A stretch of DNA of 64,000 nt, taken from assembly GCA_025056565.1 (NCBI GenBank), contig JANWWA010000001.1, positions 432,256 through 496,255 of the forward strand, in the 5' to 3' direction. A program made the position numbers and the translations under genes. The DNA is from Chloroherpetonaceae bacterium. Its GTDB lineage: Bacteria; Bacteroidota; Chlorobiia; Chlorobiales; Thermochlorobacteraceae. How positions within the stretch are numbered: position 1 is the stretch's first letter; the number at the start of each line of letters is the position of its first letter. The notes beneath the pieces are model-generated. The model saw only the letters and a program-made list of their open reading frames with translations. It ran no database searches and was not told the DNA's origin. Shown in pieces: positions 56,433-64,000 of the stretch.

Positions 56433-57023
56433 ATGAAGCACATCTTTAAGTTTTTCTCTGCTGCTGCACTGTGGGGGCTTATGGCATCGTTGCTATGGGC
56501 TCAACCTTCGGGTTTACAGCCCGGCGCCGTCGTGCCGAATTTTACTCTGCCGACTATTGACGGTGAGCTATACTCGCTCTATGCGCAGAAGGGTAAAAAG
56601 GGGTTTGTGGTGGTGTTCATCTCGACCCAATGCCCTGTCTCCAATGCCTACAATGCGCGCTACATTAAGCTGGCAGAGATGGCCAAACAAAGCCTGATAG
56701 AATGGATTGCCATCAATCCAAATGAAACAGAGCCACTTGATGAAGTGCGTTTGCACGCTCGAGAAAAAGGCTTTCCCTTTCCCGTTCTAAAAGATGAGGG
56801 CAACCGCGTCACTGACCTTTTTGGTGCGAAATACACGCCAGAAGTTTTCCTACTGGACGCCAATTTCCGATTGCTCTATCGTGGCCGTATTGACGACAAC
56901 CAACGCGAAGAGCGAGTGGTGTCCAAAGATTTGGAAGAAGCTATTGCAGCATATTTAGCTGGCTTGCGCGTGCCCAATCCTGTTACAACTGCACGTGGCT
57001 GCCTTATCAAACGCTCTTCTTGA
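56433..57023 (+). CDS. Exported redoxin (AhpC/TSA family) with single active-site Cys
   Basis: A 196-residue thioredoxin-fold protein with a signal peptide (FSAAALWGLMASLLWAQP). PGAVVPNFTLPTIDGELYSL is the AhpC/TSA start. The redox centre reads STQCPVSNAYN: Cys at the peroxidatic position but no second Cys in the CxxC place. A further Cys lies only near the C-terminus (ARGCLIKR). It ends convergent with cobO 23 bp away. The ATG at 56433 is used; a TTG at 56424 is possible. Confidence 0.83.
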   Translation: MKHIFKFFSAAALWGLMASLLWAQPSGLQPGAVVPNFTLPTIDGELYSLYAQKGKKGFVVVFISTQCPVSNAYNARYIKLAEMAKQSLIEWIAINPNETEPLDEVRLHAREKGFPFPVLKDEGNRVTDLFGAKYTPEVFLLDANFRLLYRGRIDDNQREERVVSKDLEEAIAAYLAGLRVPNPVTTARGCLIKRSS

Positions 57024-57046
57024 AGTCAGTTACCAAGACTGATTTG

Positions 57047-57607
57047 CTAAAACTCAATGCCCAAGCGTGCTGGCACGCCTTCATCAAAGTAATGCTTCAC
57101 TTTTCGCATTTCGGTAATTAGGTCTGCGCGCCGCTCCAGTTCGTCCCAGATTTTGTGCCCTGTCATGACCAGCTCGCATGGTCGTCCTGCTGCTTCGTAG
57201 CAATCGAGCAATTCTATCAGGTCAGATGGCTTCAGCAGGTTGTAGGCTACGGCGGCTAAGGCTTCATCGAGCACCAGCAAATTGAGATTTCCGCTTTTGA
57301 TAAAGGCTCTTGCTACCTCCAATCCACGCTGCGCTTCTTTTAGGTCTTCGTCTTGGTTTTTGAATCGAAACGTGCCATCTGGCATCATTCGCTCGCAACC
57401 TGTTGGCACCAGTTCAATAGGGTAGCCAATGTCTCGAAGTTTGCGCAAAATCAATCGCTCAGAGTAGTGTTCATTTTGTCCATCGTAGCCTTTGTCGAAC
57501 TGCACAATTGCCACTCGGTGGCCTGCTCCTAATGCGCGAATTGAAAGCCCAATGACGGATGTGGTTTTGCCTTTGCCGTATCCGTAGTAGAGGTGAATTT
57601 TATGCAT
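57047..57607 (-). CDS. cobO: Cob(I)alamin adenosyltransferase (CobO/BtuR type)
   Basis: Transfers the 5'-deoxyadenosyl group of ATP to cob(I)alamin or a corrinoid precursor. The 186-residue product has the P-loop YGYGKGKTTSVIGLSIRALG (residues 8-27) and LLVLDEALAAVAYNLL, both typical of CobO, then ELVMTGHKI. The gene lies 27 bp downstream of the TonB receptor on the same strand, which supports a role in corrinoid salvage. No cobinamide-processing genes are adjacent. Confidence 0.94.
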   Translation of the reverse strand: MHKIHLYYGYGKGKTTSVIGLSIRALGAGHRVAIVQFDKGYDGQNEHYSERLILRKLRDIGYPIELVPTGCERMMPDGTFRFKNQDEDLKEAQRGLEVARAFIKSGNLNLLVLDEALAAVAYNLLKPSDLIELLDCYEAAGRPCELVMTGHKIWDELERRADLITEMRKVKHYFDEGVPARLGIEF

Positions 57608-57634
57608 TCGTTTATGTGCGATGGTTGGAAGGTT

Positions 57635-59626
57635 TTAGTATGAAACGCTCAGCGTTAGACGAACATTTCTGCCGGGCATTGGGAAGCTGCGAATGACCTC
57701 ATACTGCTCATCAAACAGATTGTTGATGTCCAGCTTCAGCGCTGCCGTGAGTTCCCACAGCCGCTCTTCCGTGCGCAACGACACATCGCTTAGCATATAG
57801 GGTGGCAGCAGGTTTGCTATGATATTTTCACCCAGCTGATAGCGATACCCCACATAACTTTGCATCCAAACCAGACTCCACTTCCCCCACGACGCAGAGA
57901 GCATCAGCATTGCATACTCAAACGGCGTGTAAGCAATTTGATTGCCGAAGGTCGGGGAGTCAGGCGTCACATCTGTAACGGTCTGGTAGGTATAGTTTGC
58001 AGTAACCGCCCACTCAATCCCTAGCCACTTTTTGAAGAAGAGTTCCAAGCGTACATCCACTCCCCATGCCTCTACCACCGCAATGTTTTGCATTGACCAA
58101 TTGAATGCATCACGCGGAATGGCCAAAATTTTATCGGTTGTCAGATTGCGAAATCCATCAAGGCGAAGCGCAGCGTATTGGAACAGGTCTGTCGCCAAAA
58201 GTTCGTAGCCAAGTCCTAAGTTGAATAGTTCTACGCGCTCAGGTCTGAGATTTATGTTTCCGACGCGTGTGTAGTAGAGGTCGTTGAAGGTTGGCATTCG
58301 AAAACTCTGCTTATAGGCTGCACGCGTGCGAAACCCAATATCCCGAAACGGCTTAAACGCCATAGCCAGTGTGGGCAACAGCACGCTTCTTTTCGGCGCT
58401 GCTTCTCCACGCACGGTTGTTTCCTGCACGAAGACCGAAAGAAGACTTGCATCTACACTCCATCCTTCCTCTCGGACTTTAGCCCCTACGGCTGTGTAGC
58501 TTGAAAAGCGCGTTGGTTTTGCAAATTGCCACAGCGTAGCATCTAAGTCGTTGAGCACTGCGTCGCTAGCGGCTGCGAGCGTTAGGGCTGCTGCTGGCTT
58601 AAAACAAATGCTTACCGAAAGGTAGCCCTCGCGCTGGGTGTAGCGGTCATCAATGCCATCTAAGCTCAGTGCCAGTGGGTCGATGAAACGCAGATAATTA
58701 TGTGCGGCTTTGGCATTGAGCGCCATGCGGACTTGACTTGCCAGTTCCGTCTCAAATGTGGCTTGTGCAAACGCATCACGCGTCCACAGTCGCTGCTGTG
58801 AATTTTCAAAGTTGCCGATGATTGCTGCGTTAGGTAGTCCTCGCTCTGAGTCATAAAAGTATGCTTTGGCACGCAGCGTGGTTTTGCTGGCAAGCTTAGT
58901 GGCAAGGTCGAACTCCAGACGCGTCGTGTGCACATCGCTATTTCGGCGCTGCAGTGGAATTTGCTGGGCGCCGTCACGAAAAAGGTAACGGTATTGCCCG
59001 CTGGCTGTTTGTCGCTCGAAGCTCAATGCACCTCTCAGCCATTTGCTGGCAGAGAGGTCAGCACTGGCGCTGAGTCCGAAAAAATCAAATGACCCCAGTT
59101 GCAACATTGCTCGCATACTCAGCATTTTTGAGCTTTCACTGGCTTGCGAGCGGCTGGTGATACTTAGTAGACTTGCGCTGGCATATGCTCGCGCTGGACT
59201 AAGGTCATCGGTCGGATTGCCTTGCGAGAGTTCAATGCGAGCCACATTTTCCAGAGAAAACTTGCTGAGATCAATCTGTCCTGTCTGCGTGTCCGAGATT
59301 TTAATGCCATCGAGCTGCACGGTCGTGTGTTCTGCGCCCAAGCTGCGGACAGAGATGGTTTTCAGCCCACCAATCCCGCCATAGTCTTTTAGCATCACGC
59401 TCGGGAGTTGTCGTACGGCATCCGCAAGGCTATTGGCGGAAGTTTTTACCAGTTCCTCTTGCGACAGGCTCTCGAGCGGAATAGGTGATTCGGCAGGACG
59501 CACGGCACGCTTAGCGCGCACCTCCAGCTCCCGTCCCTCTACGCTCTTAATGGAGTCTGGCGTATGTGCATACACTTGCACAGCTATCGCAATGCAGGTC
59601 AGTATAACGAGGCATTCGCTGCGCAT
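57635..59626 (-). CDS. TonB-dependent receptor, probably for vitamin B12 (BtuB-like)
   Basis: A 663-residue outer-membrane receptor: signal peptide (LVILTCIAIAVQVYAH), TonB-box-like region near SVEGRELEVRAKR, plug (LADAVRQLPSVMLKDYGGIGGLKTISVRSLGAEHTTVQLDGIKI, VARIELSQGN) and a barrel ending in LTLSVSY, with the terminal aromatic of outer-membrane strands. The plug form and a length of about 660 fit BtuB-type receptors, and the cobO neighbour points to corrinoids. Iron or zinc compounds remain possible. The ATG at 59626 is preferred to a TTG at 59638. Confidence 0.8.
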   Translation of the reverse strand: MRSECLVILTCIAIAVQVYAHTPDSIKSVEGRELEVRAKRAVRPAESPIPLESLSQEELVKTSANSLADAVRQLPSVMLKDYGGIGGLKTISVRSLGAEHTTVQLDGIKISDTQTGQIDLSKFSLENVARIELSQGNPTDDLSPARAYASASLLSITSRSQASESSKMLSMRAMLQLGSFDFFGLSASADLSASKWLRGALSFERQTASGQYRYLFRDGAQQIPLQRRNSDVHTTRLEFDLATKLASKTTLRAKAYFYDSERGLPNAAIIGNFENSQQRLWTRDAFAQATFETELASQVRMALNAKAAHNYLRFIDPLALSLDGIDDRYTQREGYLSVSICFKPAAALTLAAASDAVLNDLDATLWQFAKPTRFSSYTAVGAKVREEGWSVDASLLSVFVQETTVRGEAAPKRSVLLPTLAMAFKPFRDIGFRTRAAYKQSFRMPTFNDLYYTRVGNINLRPERVELFNLGLGYELLATDLFQYAALRLDGFRNLTTDKILAIPRDAFNWSMQNIAVVEAWGVDVRLELFFKKWLGIEWAVTANYTYQTVTDVTPDSPTFGNQIAYTPFEYAMLMLSASWGKWSLVWMQSYVGYRYQLGENIIANLLPPYMLSDVSLRTEERLWELTAALKLDINNLFDEQYEVIRSFPMPGRNVRLTLSVSY

Positions 59627-59754
59627 TCTATTACGCAAATCTCAGGGTTATGGTGAATGTTCACGCACCACTTTGCAGCCCTCAGAGCTTGGCAAGGTAA
59701 GGTCTTCTCTGAAGGCATAGCGTCAAGCCCCCTTTTGTGCAGACGCAAAATTCT

Positions 59755-60969
59755 TTACCAGCGCAATAGAGCTGCCATTCCTCCCATTTCCTTCAGCAGA
59801 CGTGTTTCTGCTTCACCACAGACGAAGTCAATATCTGTCCCATAGGTTGATGCGACCTCGAAGGCATAGTCCTTGATTGACACTTGAATTGGCTGCTGGC
59901 ACAATCGGTCTGCAATGTCTTTGGTCGCAGCTAAATACTGGTCATCGGGGCAATACCAGACTGTTTGGTCCAAATGCCACGGCAAGACCCATAGCCGCAC
60001 ACGCCCAAGCTGCAGCGCATCCAGCACAGGGTCGACACCCCAAATCCCGGGCTGGTTTTTGATTTGCTCCAGCAGTTGAAGTTCCTTAGCTCGCTCATAG
60101 GCCACAATCTCGGGCTCTACTTTCTTCCAAATCGCCTGTGCCGATGCTTCTCTGGCTTCCTGCCACAGCGGTCGTTTCGCAATCAACTTACTAAGCAAGC
60201 GTGGGCTGAGATACGATTCAAAATGGCTCACCTGCCACTCTTCGCCAAGCATTACAAGCCGCTCTATACGCCGCTCATCGACAAACCTTTCAAGCAAGAT
60301 TTTCACATTCTTGTAGAAACTCTGCAGCCAATCACTGAGACGAGCTGCCGCTCGGTCTTTAGCAGAAAGTCGCTCAAACCGCCGCCCTGAGCGAAGCGCT
60401 TGAACACTCATAGAAAAGAGTTCAGACTCATGGCGAAGTTTTGCCCAGCGTTCCGCATCAATGCTTGCAAAAATGTCACGGTCCTCTCGCACTTCACCTA
60501 AATAGACTTCAAAGATGCGCCATCGCTGTTCATCTAAGACAAGAATGCCGACCCGTTCATACTCATCAACTGCAAACCATAGCGGCGTTAGATAAGGTCG
60601 TCCGTAGCGAACTTCTACATGCCCATTGGCGACATTGATTACAGGGAGTTCGATTTGCAAATCTAAGCGTTCATAGTGCAGTGTGCCCCTTGCATCACGG
60701 TATGCAAACAGTGCCAGTGTGCGCGCTTCAGGCCGTTCTGCCTCTATTAACTCCAGAACCTTGTCGTATAGCGGCTGGTCATGCTTACCTTGCGGTTCAC
60801 GAATCGCCGTCAGGTCCTTCAAGCTGCTCTTTATGCGCTTCTTCCAAGCGCCACCCAGATTTTCAGGTTTTGCTGGATTGATGTCAGCATAAATGCTCAG
60901 GAAGTTGTCGGCGGCTGTCTCACCCCACTGCCTAAGTGCAGCAAGGGTGTTCTCAAGTTCAAAGTTCAT
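59755..60969 (-). CDS. baeRF/eRF1-like protein
   Basis: A 404-residue cytoplasmic protein. The middle (about 130-170: VDEYERVGILVLDEQRWRIFEVYLGEV) resembles the second domain of eRF1/Pelota-like proteins. The C-terminal part (about 235-404) resembles the third domain, with LVMLGEEWQVSHFESYLSPRLLSKLI and the terminal GTDIDFVCGEAETRLLKEMGGMAALLRW, like the GGIAALLRY end of the bacteroidetes-archaeal release-factor (baeRF) families. Those proteins are proposed to act in ribosome rescue or translation control. Assignment is by pattern only. Confidence 0.58.
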   Translation of the reverse strand: MNFELENTLAALRQWGETAADNFLSIYADINPAKPENLGGAWKKRIKSSLKDLTAIREPQGKHDQPLYDKVLELIEAERPEARTLALFAYRDARGTLHYERLDLQIELPVINVANGHVEVRYGRPYLTPLWFAVDEYERVGILVLDEQRWRIFEVYLGEVREDRDIFASIDAERWAKLRHESELFSMSVQALRSGRRFERLSAKDRAAARLSDWLQSFYKNVKILLERFVDERRIERLVMLGEEWQVSHFESYLSPRLLSKLIAKRPLWQEAREASAQAIWKKVEPEIVAYERAKELQLLEQIKNQPGIWGVDPVLDALQLGRVRLWVLPWHLDQTVWYCPDDQYLAATKDIADRLCQQPIQVSIKDYAFEVASTYGTDIDFVCGEAETRLLKEMGGMAALLRW

Positions 60970-61119
60970 ACTGCAAGGTGTTTAAAGGTTTGTGAAAACT
61001 CTGCCTGCATAGCACTGCCCGCTATCGCCAAAGCAAGGCAGCTTACAAAAATTAGTAGTCTATGCAAGACTCAAACAAGCTTTCACCACAGACACCGCTC
61101 TGCTGAAATGCGCTTTTGC

Positions 61120-61365
61120 CTACCGTGCGGAACCTTGCGAAGGCTTTGGTAAGTAACCCACATTAGCCACAGCACTTTTTTTATGCTCTTGCTTCAATTC
61201 CCACAAGCACAGAGCGCACAAGCAATCGTCATACCTTGCAGCAATGTAAGCGCGCTCGTCATCACTGAGTGGCACAGTAGAGCACTGGCAAAGATTGATG
61301 GTGCCCATCTTGCACTCGAATCGCACGCCGCAACGCGGACATATTTTCTCTTCGTGATGTGGCAT
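61120..61365 (-). CDS. Small cysteine-rich (CWC-type) protein
   Basis: An 81-residue protein with Cys pairs spaced for metal binding: CPRCGVRFEC at the start, CQC at 26-28, then CLCALCL around residues 48-54. This is the pattern of the Cys-rich CWC family (PF14375-like), whose role is unknown. The segment VPLSDDERAYIAARYDDCLC is typical of it. It follows metE by 55 bp on the same strand. Confidence 0.77.
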   Translation of the reverse strand: MPHHEEKICPRCGVRFECKMGTINLCQCSTVPLSDDERAYIAARYDDCLCALCLWELKQEHKKSAVANVGYLPKPSQGSAR

Positions 61366-61420
61366 CGCAAACCAAAACGGACTTGAAAGCCCTCTCGAGC
61401 CTTCAAGTCCAATTTACAAA

Positions 61421-63730
61421 TCACGCTTTCACTTCGCTGAACACCTCTCGCATCTGCGCTGCAGCACGCACCATATTTCTGAGCGCTGCTTTCGTCTCTT
61501 CCCACTTGCGCGTCTTTAAGCCGCAATCGGGATTGACCCAAATGTGCTCCACTGGCAACACTTCGGCGGCTTTGTTCAGCAGGCTTACCATTTCCTCCAC
61601 GCTGGGCACGCGCGGCGAATGAATGTCATAGACGCCGGGGCCAATTTCATTCGGATACTTGAAGTCCGTGAAGGCTTTAAGCAGCTCCATCTCCGAGCGC
61701 GAGGTCTCAATCGTGATGACGTCGGCATCGAGCTTTGCAATGTGCTCAATGATGTCGTTAAACTCCGAGTAGCACATGTGCGTGTGAATTTGCGTCGAGT
61801 CTTCCACACCGCTTGAAGCCAAGCGAAACGCTTTGACTGCCCAGTCTAAGTATTCTGCCCAATCTTTTTTGCGAAGCGGCAAGCCTTCGCGGAACGCTGG
61901 CTCGTCAATCTGAATGATTTTGATGCCCGCTTTTTCCAGCGCAACGACTTCATCACGAATTGCTAGCGCAATCTGAAACGCCGTGTCCTTGCGAGGTTGG
62001 TCGTCGCGCACAAACGACCACTGCAAAATCGTCACAGGTCCTGTGAGCATTCCTTTCATCGGCTTCTGAGTGTGCGCCTGAGCGAAGCGACTCCAGCGCA
62101 CCGTCAGGTCTCGGCTGCGCGCTACATCACCGAAGATGATGGGCGGTTTCACATAGCGACTGCCGTAGCTTTGCACCCAGCCATTTTCCGTGAAAACAAA
62201 ACCGTCCAACAGTTCGCCGAAGTATTCAACCATATCATTGCGTTCAAACTCGCCATGCACAAGCACATCTAACCCAATCTCTTCTTGGAATCTAATCGCT
62301 TCAATAATTTCCTTCTCAATTTCGTGCTCATATTGCTCCTGCGTCAGTTCGCCTTTCTTTAGGCGCGCTCGCAGCTGACGCACTTCAGGCGTTTGTGGGA
62401 ATGAACCAATCGTGGTCGTTGGAAAGAGCGGCAACTTGATATGCTCTTTTTGAATTTGCTGCCGCGTTGCAAAGTCGGACTTGCGTTCAAAATCTTTCTC
62501 CTCGATTGCGGCAAGGCGCGCCTTCACGGCAGGATTGTGAATGAGCGTTGAAGTGCGGCGGCTTTGATTGGCTTTGAGATTTTCTTGCAACTCTTTCTCC
62601 AACTCCGCCGACTTTTCGCCTTGCGCCAAGCGAGCCAGCGTAACAACCTCTCTGAGCTTCTGCTTCGCAAACGCAAGCCACTGTTTGATTTCAGGATTGA
62701 GTTTTTGCTCAAAGTCCAAATCAATCGGGCTGTGGAGTAGCGAGCACGATGGCGCAAGCCAAACGCGCTCAATGCCCACTTTTGTAACGGCTTTCTGAAT
62801 GAGCAAGAGAGAACGCTCAAAATCGTTGCGCCAAACATTTCTGCCATCAACCACGCCAAGCGAGAGAATTTTCGTGCCAAGCTCAGGGTGATTGAGGACG
62901 TCATCCAACTGCGCAGAAGAGCGCACCACATCGAAGTGCAGGGCTTCAACAGGCAGACGCAGCGCCGTCGTAAGATTGTCGCCGTAGCCCTCAAAGTAAG
63001 CCGCCACGATAAGTTTGAGCTTGGGCACGGCTTTTCGGATTTCAGCGTATGCCGCTGCGAAGGCTTGGCGTTCCTTTTCGGTTAAATCCATCACGAGATA
63101 CGGTTCATCGAGCTGAACCCACGTTGCGCCTTGCGCTTGCAATTTTTGCAGCACTTGGACATAGACGGGAAGCAAGCGGTCAAGCAAATCAATGCTTGCA
63201 AAACCGCCCTCTTTCTCTTTGCCCAAAAGCAAATACGAGACAGGACCAATGAGCACAGGCTTTGCCGCAATCCCTTGCGCTTTGGCTTCCTCAAATTCGT
63301 CAAAGACCTTTGTGCCGAAGAGTCGGAACGATTGATGTTTCTTGAACTCAGGCACGATGTAGTGGTAGTTCGTGTCGAACCACTTGGTCATTTCCATTGC
63401 GGTTACATCGAAGCCCTCCTTTTGATAGCCGCGCGCCATAGCGAAGTAGAGGTCGAGCGGCGATTTTGTTTCTGCAAGACGAGCGTAGCGGTCAGGGATT
63501 GCGCCCAGAAGCAGCGTCATATCTAACACTTGGTCGTAGAACGAAAAGTCATTTGCGGGAATGAGCTGAATCCCGACCTCTTTTTGAGTTTGCCAGTTTT
63601 GCGCCCTGATGTTACGCGCAGCTTGTAAGAGTTCCTCTTGCGAGAGCTTGCCAGACCAGTAGGCTTCGGAGGCTTTTTTGAGTTCTCGGTGGTTGCCTAT
63701 TCTTGGATAGCCTAAGTTGTGCGTTTGCAT
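61421..63730 (-). CDS. metE: B12-independent methionine synthase
   Basis: Transfers the methyl group from 5-methyl-tetrahydropteroyl-triglutamate to homocysteine. The 769-residue protein has two TIM barrels. The N-terminal half starts MQTHNLGYPRIGNHRELKKA; the C-terminal half has FPTTTIGSFPQTPEVR, VHGEFERNDMVEYFGELLDG, the zinc ligands in HTHMCYSEFNDII (His, Cys) and Cys in WVNPDCGLKTR, and IQIDEPAFREGLPLRKKDW. Upstream, on the same strand, is a cobalamin riboswitch, so B12 should turn it off. No B12-dependent MetH is seen in the window. Confidence 0.97.
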   Translation of the reverse strand: MQTHNLGYPRIGNHRELKKASEAYWSGKLSQEELLQAARNIRAQNWQTQKEVGIQLIPANDFSFYDQVLDMTLLLGAIPDRYARLAETKSPLDLYFAMARGYQKEGFDVTAMEMTKWFDTNYHYIVPEFKKHQSFRLFGTKVFDEFEEAKAQGIAAKPVLIGPVSYLLLGKEKEGGFASIDLLDRLLPVYVQVLQKLQAQGATWVQLDEPYLVMDLTEKERQAFAAAYAEIRKAVPKLKLIVAAYFEGYGDNLTTALRLPVEALHFDVVRSSAQLDDVLNHPELGTKILSLGVVDGRNVWRNDFERSLLLIQKAVTKVGIERVWLAPSCSLLHSPIDLDFEQKLNPEIKQWLAFAKQKLREVVTLARLAQGEKSAELEKELQENLKANQSRRTSTLIHNPAVKARLAAIEEKDFERKSDFATRQQIQKEHIKLPLFPTTTIGSFPQTPEVRQLRARLKKGELTQEQYEHEIEKEIIEAIRFQEEIGLDVLVHGEFERNDMVEYFGELLDGFVFTENGWVQSYGSRYVKPPIIFGDVARSRDLTVRWSRFAQAHTQKPMKGMLTGPVTILQWSFVRDDQPRKDTAFQIALAIRDEVVALEKAGIKIIQIDEPAFREGLPLRKKDWAEYLDWAVKAFRLASSGVEDSTQIHTHMCYSEFNDIIEHIAKLDADVITIETSRSEMELLKAFTDFKYPNEIGPGVYDIHSPRVPSVEEMVSLLNKAAEVLPVEHIWVNPDCGLKTRKWEETKAALRNMVRAAAQMREVFSEVKA

Positions 63731-63929
63731 TGCGACGTCGGTTTAAGTTATGAAAAACGCGATTAAAGAAAACTCGCAATGCGCTCGCAGAGTGAAGGCA
63801 GGACGAAAATGAAGTCGTTAGGTTAGAAGAATCCGAAGATGGCACCCCAAAGAAAGCAGGACAGGCAACGCTAGCGAGTAAGTAGCCCAGTGTGTTCGCG
63901 CGCTTTCTTTGTGAGTTCATCAGACCCGA

Positions 63930-64000
63930 CAACCTGCCCCAATCCACGAGGGCATTTGTCAATGCCTTGCAGGCAAGTCTCCTGGCTTGTAGCAGTCTTT
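63930..64000 (-). promoter_or_regulatory. Cobalamin riboswitch, 3' part (cut by window end)
   Basis: On the minus strand the B12 box AAGCCAGGAGACTTGCC lies at 63972-63988, matching the consensus AGYCAGGAGACCTGCC with one or two changes, preceded by ACTGCTA. A hairpin GGCATT/AATGCC with loop GACA (63951-63966) follows and may be P13, which kisses loop L5. About 200 bases separate it from metE. The 5' helices lie beyond the window end. Confidence 0.85.

Noticed and set aside
59639..59754. Possible B12 box before the BtuB-like receptor (minus strand, around GAAGACCTTACC)
   Set aside because: Only part of the box is matched, and the rest of the riboswitch core (for example the GGTGnAA-type region) is not seen.
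61194..61541. 115-codon frame across the metE end and the CWC gene
   Set aside because: It is the antisense or shifted frame of two well-supported genes and shows no protein-like pattern.
63612..63962. 116-codon open frame on the minus strand upstream of metE
   Set aside because: It overlaps the start of metE and runs through the leader and riboswitch region; the sequence looks like untranslated leader, not a protein.

Overview
The window is a 64 kb chromosomal stretch dominated by housekeeping genes from a bacterium of the Bacteroidota/Chlorobiota group. A chlorobial relative of Chloroherpeton or Thermochlorobacter is the best guess. The reasons are: a C-terminal type IX secretion (Por) sorting domain on a PhoD phosphodiesterase; two promoters of the Bacteroidetes form (TTG, 19 bp, TAnnTTTG), before panD and before a tRNA-Arg; a TonB receptor with an N-terminal carboxypeptidase-regulatory-like domain; the folP-cdaA pair; and the pheT/zapA/rny order. 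No photosynthesis gene lies in the window, so phototrophy cannot be judged. I see no insertion sequence, phage, CRISPR array, integrase or toxin-antitoxin pair.

Layout. 1-5.9 kb: end of a large outer-membrane beta-barrel protein, ppk1, rpiB, a CBS-domain protein. 5.9-10.2 kb (minus): KdsC-like phosphatase, DUF3108 protein, lnt, a zinc-ribbon methyltransferase. 10.3-17.9 kb (plus): pheT, a coiled-coil protein, zapA, a structured non-coding segment (6S RNA candidate), rny, panD, a uridylyltransferase-only GlmU, tgt. 17.9-22.3 kb (minus): MlaF-type ATPase, DAHP synthase, T9SS-exported PhoD. 22.5-24.8 kb (plus): LEA14-like lipoprotein, guaA. 24.8-33.1 kb (minus): cdaA, folP, MORN-like protein, M50 protease, phytase-like lipoprotein, aroA, HAD phosphatase, DUF4292 lipoprotein, ferredoxin, SRPBCC protein. 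33.4-39.2 kb (plus): asnS, ridA-like, fur overlapping a TonB receptor, msrA. 39.3-44.9 kb: Isc-type ferredoxin and cNMP-binding protein (minus), GNAT and murI (plus), response regulator, GDPD lipoprotein and NtrC-type regulator (minus), tRNA-Arg(CCT). 45.1-48.2 kb (plus): AttH-like lipoprotein, methyltransferase, prfB with a programmed +1 frameshift, tRNA-Arg(TCG). 48.2-57 kb: M14 peptidase (minus), bifunctional rel (plus), M16 peptidase (minus), hscB, epimerase and redoxin (plus). 57-64 kb (minus): cobO, a BtuB-like receptor, a baeRF/eRF1-like protein, a Cys-rich CWC protein, and metE under a cobalamin riboswitch cut by the window end.

The clearest functional theme is the right-hand end. A B12 riboswitch stands before B12-independent methionine synthase, and the genes downstream on the same strand include a probable B12 receptor and a corrinoid adenosyltransferase. 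The items most worth following are the structured RNA between zapA and rny, the eRF1-like protein inside the B12-linked run, the tRNA-guanine transglycosylase lacking two of its four zinc ligands, and two mutually exclusive hairpins after pheT. I did not find a convincing wholly new multi-gene system. Where the most upstream possible start is a GTG or TTG and an ATG follows closely, I chose the ATG unless stated.
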